A DNA stretch of 13,527 nucleotides, from positions 1 through 13,527 of the forward strand of contig JAEEXJ010000086.1 of assembly GCA_016291475.1 (NCBI GenBank), in the 5' to 3' direction. This document shows positions 7,996 to 13,527 of the stretch, in pieces (positions within the stretch are counted from its first letter, which is position 1; each line of letters starts with the position of its first letter). This stretch comes from Lachnospiraceae bacterium (GTDB taxonomy: Bacteria > Bacillota_A > Clostridia > Lachnospirales > Lachnospiraceae). The notes under the pieces are model-generated. The model did not search any database. It was not told where the DNA came from and saw only the letters and a list, made by a program, of their open reading frames with translations. The translations under genes and the position numbers were made by a program.

Positions 7996-8283
7996 TTACA
8001 GATAATCCACCGGATTCTTCTGTGAGATCATTTTGATCACAGGATCTTCTTCACCGAAGAGCTCAAAAACGATCTCCTCGGCTTCCGCCAGATTATTTTC
8101 GTTAACACAAAAGATAACATTGAACTTATGGCGGTCAAAAAGTCTCTTTCTGGGATAATTCATATAATAAGAGATCCTCGCTTTGAGAAGTGCCTGCTCC
8201 AGAAGGTTCTTAGCCTCCTCGGAATAAACATTACAAAGTTCGAACTCATTATTAACTTTAAGTGCTGAATAAATAGTTTCCAT
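7996..8283 (-). CDS. 95-residue hypothetical protein, DUF2007-like layout
   Basis: This is a small soluble protein without signal peptide. It reads as an alpha/beta unit: a strand ELCNVY (15-20), a helix with SEEAKNLLEQALLKARISYY (21-40), a basic segment PRKRLFDRHK (44-53), a strand FNVIFCV (54-60) and a helix NNLAEAEEIVFELF (63-76). The order strand, helix, short middle segment, strand, helix ending EAEEI resembles DUF2007-type putative signal-transducing domains. That similarity is structural impression only. The ATG at 8283 has AGGAAG 6 nt upstream. It precedes the PBP gene by 36 nt with no terminator between, so the two are likely one transcript and it may relate to cell wall synthesis. 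Confidence 0.8.
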   Translation of the reverse strand: METIYSALKVNNEFELCNVYSEEAKNLLEQALLKARISYYMNYPRKRLFDRHKFNVIFCVNENNLAEAEEIVFELFGEEDPVIKMISQKNPVDYL

Positions 8284-8305
8284 TATTCTCTTCCTGCCCT
8301 ATTTT

Positions 8306-8354
8306 CTAAACTCCGCTAAACGAATATTATACACCAAACGGCCTTACTTTGAAA
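8306..8354 (-). promoter_or_regulatory. Promoter of the hypothetical-PBP unit, with direct repeat
   Basis: On the minus strand TATAAT (8326-8331) is preceded after 17 bp by a weak TTTCAA (8349-8354) that overlaps the end of the upstream gene. Just downstream, GTTTAG occurs twice exactly 10 bp apart (8316-8321 and 8306-8311), around the predicted start near 8319. The -10 is good, the -35 poor. The repeat could be a regulator site but matches no consensus I know. Confidence 0.55.
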
Positions 8355-10068
8355 GCAGGCAGACCCTGTCTCCGAATACCCCTTCCTCCATCAAAACGGT
8401 AACGGATGAATAGCCATACATATCGCCCAGAGTTGTAAGAACCTCTTCCCTGTCGATACCCGCTCCTTCGATCACCACGATCTCGTCATGAGCGCTCAGT
8501 TTCTCGTCAAATACAGGCAGTTCTTCTATATTGACCAAAAGGCAATTGTCATAATTCATGAGTTCCGGCACATTCTGGTAAAAGCTTGTACCCTCATATA
8601 TCACCACGGCATCAAGATCTTCATATCGCTCCGAGATCTTAAGCTGGGCATCATACCCTTTGTATAGATAACCGGGATTGTTCAAGAAGGGAAACACAAT
8701 GCATATAGTGCAAACCAATACTCCGGCCAGTCCCGAAATCACCTTTCTCTTACCCTCATCCGCAAGGAATTTCTCCATCAGGATCCTTATGACAAAAGAA
8801 ACCGTGATCACAAAGCTGACGATGATAACTCCCAAAACAGGCATCAGATATCTGTCCACGGTGTAAGGTGCAATCTTTGAAACCGTCATAAAATATCCGA
8901 ATGCGGATATTGCGGGAGCTGCGGCCCATGCTCTGACACGCTTTGTTTTAAGTGCGAGGATAAGCGCGCCTGCCGCAATAAGGAACAAAACAATAAGTGC
9001 AGCGATGCTTCCCGCGCATTCTGTGGCAACCAAAGTTCCGAAGGCGGTGATCTTTTCTATATATCCTCCGATACCGGCCATACTCTCTCTTACTGAATTT
9101 CCGATGGAGGTTCCGAAGAAGTCATGATATACGAAGGGATACAATATAAGTCCGAGCAGCGCAGAGATAGCGAGGGCTTTTACCAGGCCTTTGAGTAATG
9201 CGGTCTTCCGGGTCTTAATGAGGTAAACCAGTACGCAAAGCGTAAGGAAGAAATAGTAAATGCAGACAAAATACTGGGTAAGGAAACCGAGAAGCGTAAC
9301 AAGAGTAAGGAGTCTGCTTTTATATCCGGGCTCGTCTTCTTTGCGCAGCTTAAGAAATATAAGATAAGTAAATGCCAGACAGAAGAAGGATGTCATAGAA
9401 TACATCCTGATGAGGAGCACCGTATTTAATCCTGCGGTTGAAAGACCGTAGATAAGTGCCGCTACAGGTCCGAGATATTTCCTGCCTACTATATCCTTGA
9501 AAAATCCGCAGATTACAAGGCAAGACCCTGCCATAAAGATCATGTTGAGGATTATTCCGGGCCATACGGAAAGAACGCCGCCCGCAAAAAGCGAAAATAC
9601 GGCAGAGAAGATATTAAGAAGCATGAAATAAAGAGGCGGATGATTGTCCGTCGTTGTGTTGTAGTATGCGGAAAGCGCAATGACGGAATCGGTTCCGTAA
9701 AATGTAACATACTTTGTGATGTCTTCATCCGTCATCCACTGAGGAGCATCATAAACATCCGCAGTATAAGATGCCGCAACGGATGAACCTCTATGTTTGA
9801 TCACATCAAGAACCTGTGTGACCAGATTGGAAACGGTACGTCCGAATCTCTCGTCATGTATCTCGTTACGATAGTATTTCTCAAGTCTTCCCTCGGGCTG
9901 GGTGGGTGTTATCCAGGGAGTGAACTCGGAATTCGAAAGCTCATAACTTAAGATCTCGTCCATGTGCCAGCCTTCTTTTTGAAACGCAAAAAAGACATCG
10001 AAGGCAAGGACGATGATGACGGAAAGTGCCGTGAGCAGATGAAGTTTATAATTACTCTCAGAATTCAT
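8344..10068 (-). CDS. GT-C fold membrane glycosyltransferase, GT39-like
   Basis: This integral membrane protein of 574 residues has roughly a dozen membrane helices. After helix 1 an outward loop contains GWHMDEILSYELSNS, with an Asp-Glu pair at about 37-38. A long external stretch follows, then DNHPPLYFMLLN (about 141-152). An acidic motif after helix 1 plus an HPPL motif is characteristic of GT39/ArnT-type enzymes using polyprenyl-phosphate sugars. The C-terminal roughly 100 residues form a soluble domain. The start chosen at 10068 overlaps the upstream stop by 11 nt, which suggests coupled translation. An alternative ATG at 10092 would add 8 residues; neither has a strong ribosome binding site. 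It is the last gene of the gmd-manC operon segment and probably transfers a sugar to a surface glycan or protein. The substrate is unknown. Confidence 0.85.
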   Translation of the reverse strand: MNSESNYKLHLLTALSVIIVLAFDVFFAFQKEGWHMDEILSYELSNSEFTPWITPTQPEGRLEKYYRNEIHDERFGRTVSNLVTQVLDVIKHRGSSVAASYTADVYDAPQWMTDEDITKYVTFYGTDSVIALSAYYNTTTDNHPPLYFMLLNIFSAVFSLFAGGVLSVWPGIILNMIFMAGSCLVICGFFKDIVGRKYLGPVAALIYGLSTAGLNTVLLIRMYSMTSFFCLAFTYLIFLKLRKEDEPGYKSRLLTLVTLLGFLTQYFVCIYYFFLTLCVLVYLIKTRKTALLKGLVKALAISALLGLILYPFVYHDFFGTSIGNSVRESMAGIGGYIEKITAFGTLVATECAGSIAALIVLFLIAAGALILALKTKRVRAWAAAPAISAFGYFMTVSKIAPYTVDRYLMPVLGVIIVSFVITVSFVIRILMEKFLADEGKRKVISGLAGVLVCTICIVFPFLNNPGYLYKGYDAQLKISERYEDLDAVVIYEGTSFYQNVPELMNYDNCLLVNIEELPVFDEKLSAHDEIVVIEGAGIDREEVLTTLGDMYGYSSVTVLMEEGVFGDRVCLLSK

Positions 10069-11662
10069 ATTCAGGGCCGTAATAAATGTCATATCCGGCT
10101 ACGGTAGAATCATATTGGAAGGTAACGGACAAATTCAGCGATGAAACATCCGTTCCTTCAGGGAAAACACAAAAGTATTGAGGAACCCTGTCCATCATGG
10201 AATACCGCAGACTTTCCGGGAAGTAAACCGCAGTGGACCACCTGAATCTGTCGCTTAAATCTTCAGTTAAAGCACTAACGATAAGTTTTCCGTCGGAAAG
10301 CTCCATCAGTACGTTGGAATCCGCAAAAAGAGAATAACCGCAGCTTCCGAACTTAATGGGATCGCTCATAAGATACCGGACAACTTCCCTTCTTGCTGCA
10401 TTCTTATCGGTGGTTGCCATGGAATAAGAGATCTTAAGAGTGCTTAGCATTAGGCATCCCGCAAGAACGATCATAAATACCTGTCTTACAGCCTCGTCGC
10501 CCTCCCTGATAAGCCAGATGACTAGTACGGGAAGAGCCATATAGAAGCAGGTGGAAAAATATCTGGGGGTAAGAGTCGTATCGGTAAATGTAAGGAAAAA
10601 TGCCATTATCGCAAATCCCGATACGAAGTAATGGATAAAGAACATATCCGCGGTATCTTCCGCAGTATAAGGATCATCTCTTCCGAGAGTGCCGGATCCG
10701 ACGAATACATCCGATGATGTACGCTTAACCAAAACGTAGATCAAAAAGATCATGACAAATGCAGCCATTGTAACAACGCCGCGAAGCGATAGAACGCTTC
10801 CTCCGGGAATATATCCGAGTATTTCCAAAAGGCATCCGAATACCGATGCTGCTCTCTCATACCAGATCCCATGATTGATGGTCGCAAAAGAAAGAGTTTC
10901 ATAAGTGGTAAACTGATATGTCTGTCTGATGATGATGGAATTATACAGATAACCGGCAAATGCAGCAGCTGAGGAAATGACTGCTATCTTGATAAGTCCG
11001 AGTTCTTCTCTCCACTTTTTCAAAGCACCCTCTTTGATACCGCATTTAACATATGCCCTCAAAAATGCAGTGACAAGAAGAGGCGCGTAGATTATCAGAA
11101 AATACCTGACACCTGAAGCTCCGCAAATGATACTTAAGACAATGAGAAGGATCCACCATAAAACCCTGAGATTCTTTGACTCTTCCCTGTCGAGTCTTCT
11201 TGCAAGACCAACTGCCAGAAACATGAGGATCATGTGGGGCATGTAAGTATTACCCATCTGAACATGCTGAGCTATCGCTTCGGAAATGGGAAGAAGCAGC
11301 ACAGCAGAAGAAAGCACCACGTATTTTTTCTCATATCCCTTCATCATGAAGAAATATGAAAGGACCAGGACCACATAAGTGATCATATTGGTAATGATAC
11401 GCACTACGGCCCAGCTCGGTATGATGCGAAGGAGCGGAACAAAAATAAGCTGGGTGTAAAGGATCCTGAACTCCGTGGAGTAATACCAGTCGGGGGATGC
11501 AATGTAATGACCCGTATCTCCCAAAAGATCCGAAAAGACCATCTCTGCGGCCATATCGGAATCGATCCAGTTCTGTCCCCATAAAATGTTCAAAACAAGG
11601 AGAAGGACAAAAGAAAGCCCTAAGGGAATGCAGAACTTTATCATCTCCCTGTCATCAGCCAT
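10058..11662 (-). CDS. GT-C-like polytopic membrane protein
   Basis: This protein of about 534 residues has some 10-12 membrane helices. Following the first helix the external loop carries NWIDSDMAAEMVFSDLL, with acidic residues D34, D36 and E40 in the position where GT-C enzymes hold a catalytic or metal-binding acid. A second stretch, YYSTEFRILYTQ (about 60-71), follows. The C-terminal part (about the last 115 residues) is soluble and ends YDIYYGPEYEF. The start is uncertain: ATG 11662 is 10 nt after the manC stop, while ATG 11698 would overlap manC by 26 nt. Ribosome binding sites are weak for both. Its place between manC and another GT-C protein suggests a role in assembling a mannose- or deoxyhexose-containing surface glycan. 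It could alternatively be a polymerase or flippase-like membrane protein. Confidence 0.8.
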   Translation of the reverse strand: MADDREMIKFCIPLGLSFVLLLVLNILWGQNWIDSDMAAEMVFSDLLGDTGHYIASPDWYYSTEFRILYTQLIFVPLLRIIPSWAVVRIITNMITYVVLVLSYFFMMKGYEKKYVVLSSAVLLLPISEAIAQHVQMGNTYMPHMILMFLAVGLARRLDREESKNLRVLWWILLIVLSIICGASGVRYFLIIYAPLLVTAFLRAYVKCGIKEGALKKWREELGLIKIAVISSAAAFAGYLYNSIIIRQTYQFTTYETLSFATINHGIWYERAASVFGCLLEILGYIPGGSVLSLRGVVTMAAFVMIFLIYVLVKRTSSDVFVGSGTLGRDDPYTAEDTADMFFIHYFVSGFAIMAFFLTFTDTTLTPRYFSTCFYMALPVLVIWLIREGDEAVRQVFMIVLAGCLMLSTLKISYSMATTDKNAARREVVRYLMSDPIKFGSCGYSLFADSNVLMELSDGKLIVSALTEDLSDRFRWSTAVYFPESLRYSMMDRVPQYFCVFPEGTDVSSLNLSVTFQYDSTVAGYDIYYGPEYEF

Positions 11663-11672
11663 TAATCCGTTT

Positions 11673-12995
11673 TTATTTTTCTTCAAAATCGTACTCATAT
11701 TTAATCTTATCCGATACACTGATCTCATTTCCCGTCTGGACTTCGATCAGTTCAAGTCTTGTCTGTGCGATGATAGTGTGTTTGCAGCCTGCGGGAAGGT
11801 CTATAACATCTCCCGGGCCTACGGCCCTGCGATTTCCGTCCGTAATACAAATGCCTTCTCCTTCGACCACAGTCCATACTTCATCACGTCTTTCGTGGGA
11901 GTGGTAATACATGTGATGTCCGGGAAGAAGCGTTACCTTTATGGTCAGTGACCTTTCCGAGGAATCTATGACTTTAAAAGACCCCCAGCTCTTCTCTGAA
12001 TATCTCACATCACCCGAAACCGCATCCACCACCGGCTTTATATAACTGGACTGATGCTTGTCCGAAACAAGTATTCCGTCAGGTCCCGCTGCAACGATCA
12101 CATCCTTAAGTCCCATGCATATAACGGGTATATCAAGATCGTTTACGGCGGTCGTGTTTACACATTCTCCTCCGAATACCACGTTTCCGAAGGATGAAGA
12201 GTCCATGGTCTCCGCCATTGTGTTCCAGGTTCCCACATCTTTCCATTCCCCGGAAAATCTAAGAACCCTGATGTTGTTTTCTTTTTCCAGAACGGCAATA
12301 TCGAAACTTACGCTCTCTACTTCTTCATATCTGGCAAGAAGATCTTCGTAGCTCTTATATCCTATAAGTTTTTCCGCAATCCCAAGTATATATCCCGCTC
12401 TTACGCCGAATACACCGGCATTCCAGAGTGCTCCTTTTTCGATAAGCTTCTTTGCATCATCCTCGGAAGGTTTTTCCTTGAAGCTGGATACGCAGCTTAC
12501 CTCTTCTTTATCCACAGGAACAATATATCCGTACTTTGCTGTAGGAAATGTTGGATTAATTCCGAGAAGACATATTCCCTCTTTTTCCTTTACGAGCTTT
12601 TCGAGGGATATGAGCGCCCTGAAATAATCATCCTCAACATACGGATCTACGGGGCATATGATAACGGACTCTTCCGGAGATACTTTCTTCACATCTGTCA
12701 GATATGAAAGCGCAAGTACGATAGCCGCAAATGTATCTCTTCTTGCAGGCTCGGGAGATATCGAGACATTTTCACCGAGCTGGTTTTTGATGGAAGAAAG
12801 CTGTCTTTTCGATGAAGCGATGGTAACATCTGCATCGGGGATCACAGAGATTATCTGGCGATAAACTCTCTGTACCATTGATTCGGGTTCTCCGTCAGGG
12901 TCCCTGAATACTTTGATAAATTGTTTACTTCTTACTTCATTCGAAAGCGGCCAGAGTCTTCTGCCCGAACCGCCCGAGAGCAAAATTATATTCAT
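11673..12995 (-). CDS. manC: Mannose-1-phosphate guanylyltransferase with cupin domain
   Basis: This 440-residue cytoplasmic enzyme makes GDP-mannose from mannose-1-phosphate and GTP. The nucleotidyltransferase domain (1 to about 260) has GGSGRRLWPLS (8-18), RSKQF (22-26), CPVDPYVED (114-122), FKEKP (172-176) and WNAGVF (191-196). A middle left-handed-helix-type segment is followed by a cupin domain (about 331-425) of the type II phosphomannose isomerase kind. That domain has GHHMYYHSHERRDEVW (359-374) with several histidines and an acidic ligand, and a later H406. Most relatives have Asp-His where this one has VDPY, and the cupin may or may not be an active isomerase. Its ATG overlaps the gmd stop codon (TAATG), which implies coupling. 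Its product is the Gmd substrate. Confidence 0.93.
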   Translation of the reverse strand: MNIILLSGGSGRRLWPLSNEVRSKQFIKVFRDPDGEPESMVQRVYRQIISVIPDADVTIASSKRQLSSIKNQLGENVSISPEPARRDTFAAIVLALSYLTDVKKVSPEESVIICPVDPYVEDDYFRALISLEKLVKEKEGICLLGINPTFPTAKYGYIVPVDKEEVSCVSSFKEKPSEDDAKKLIEKGALWNAGVFGVRAGYILGIAEKLIGYKSYEDLLARYEEVESVSFDIAVLEKENNIRVLRFSGEWKDVGTWNTMAETMDSSSFGNVVFGGECVNTTAVNDLDIPVICMGLKDVIVAAGPDGILVSDKHQSSYIKPVVDAVSGDVRYSEKSWGSFKVIDSSERSLTIKVTLLPGHHMYYHSHERRDEVWTVVEGEGICITDGNRRAVGPGDVIDLPAGCKHTIIAQTRLELIEVQTGNEISVSDKIKYEYDFEEK

Positions 12996-13527
12996 TATCT
13001 GTTTTTAGCCTCTGCTGCAGCCTTCTTCATGTCGGATTCCGTCATAAGTCTTACAAGCTCTTCAAAAGAAGTCTCGGTGGGATTCCATCCAAGTTCCTTA
13101 GCAGCCTTGGAAGGATCTCCCAGAAGATTGACAACATCCGTGGGTCTGAAAAAGTCGGGGCTTACTTCAACGAGCACTTTCCCCGTAGCCTTGTCATATC
13201 CCTTTTCTTCCACGCCCTCTCCCTTAAATTCAAGTTCGATACCTGCGTAGTGAAAAGCAAGTGTGCAGAACTCTCTTACGGAATGCTGAACTCCTGTTGC
13301 TATTACAAAATCATCGGGCTTCTCATTCTGAAGCATAAGCCACATGCATTTTACATAATCCTTGGCATATCCCCAGTCGCGAAGTGATGAGAGATTTCCG
13401 AGATAAAGTTTATCCTGGATCCCTGCTGCTATACGTGCCGCGGCAAGAGTGATCTTACGAGTTACAAAAGTCTCTCCGCGTCTCTCGGATTCATGATTAA
13501 AGAGGATTCCGGAGCATGCGAACATGT
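12995..13527 (-). CDS. gmd: GDP-mannose 4,6-dehydratase, 5' half missing
   Basis: This is the C-terminal 177 residues of Gmd, the NADP-dependent short-chain dehydrogenase-type enzyme that converts GDP-mannose to GDP-4-keto-6-deoxymannose, precursor of GDP-fucose, GDP-rhamnose and related sugars. Diagnostic segments are [21 protein letters not shown], where Pro is more usual than the second Glu, [35 protein letters not shown], and [22 protein letters not shown]. All align with the E. coli Gmd pattern as I remember it. The Rossmann domain and the YxxxK catalytic pair lie beyond the right edge. The frame is open to the last base, so the methionine at 13525 is internal. It precedes manC with a 1-nt overlap. 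Confidence 0.96.
   Translation of the reverse strand, partial: MFACSGILFNHESERRGETFVTRKITLAAARIAAGIQDKLYLGNLSSLRDWGYAKDYVKCMWLMLQNEKPDDFVIATGVQHSVREFCTLAFHYAGIELEFKGEGVEEKGYDKATGKVLVEVSPDFFRPTDVVNLLGDPSKAAKELGWNPTETSFEELVRLMTESDMKKAAAEAKNR

Noticed and set aside
11663..11728. 22-residue N-terminal extension of the GT-C-like protein into manC
   Set aside because: It would overlap manC by 56 nt without a usable ribosome binding site; the start at 11662 (or at most 11698) is simpler.

Overview
The window looks like chromosomal DNA of an anaerobic Firmicute, most likely a Lachnospiraceae member (Butyrivibrio/Roseburia-like). This is inferred from the GroES and GroEL sequences, the CIRCE/HrcA type of heat-shock control, strong AGGAGG-type ribosome binding sites, and a clostridial PBP1A with a cysteine-containing tail. 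All genes but one lie on the minus strand. Coding density is high, no gap exceeds about 120 bases, and no rRNA, tRNA, CRISPR or mobile element was seen.

Left part (1-3254): groES and a 3'-truncated groEL form a classic heat-shock operon, with a 17-bp-spaced promoter, a perfect CIRCE operator and a small leader hairpin just before the groES ribosome binding site. Upstream in the same direction is a 501-residue polytopic membrane protein of GT-C/DUF6056-like character. It starts at a TTG codon immediately downstream of a strong intrinsic terminator.

Middle part (3335-5195): a 223-residue protein combines a DUF1905-like N-terminal domain with a C39-like cysteine peptidase domain. It has its own near-consensus promoter and a perfect match to the cre/LacI-family operator consensus just after the predicted transcription start. 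Next come a YigZ/IMPACT-family gene and, divergent from it, the only plus-strand gene, a small acidic helical protein. That small gene and the following PBP gene converge on one bidirectional terminator.

Right part (5224-13527): a class A penicillin-binding protein (glycosyltransferase plus transpeptidase) is preceded by a 95-residue hypothetical gene with its own promoter. Upstream of that is the end of a glycan operon, read right to left: gmd (only its 3' half is in the window), manC, and two large GT-C-like membrane proteins. The genes are linked by a 1-nt overlap, a 10-nt gap and an 11-nt overlap. ManC makes GDP-mannose and Gmd converts it to GDP-4-keto-6-deoxymannose. The two membrane proteins probably act in lipid-linked sugar transfer at the cell surface, although their substrates cannot be read from sequence.

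The least conventional element is the DUF1905-like/C39-like fusion with its operator, together with the promoter-terminator-TTG arrangement between it and the membrane gene downstream.
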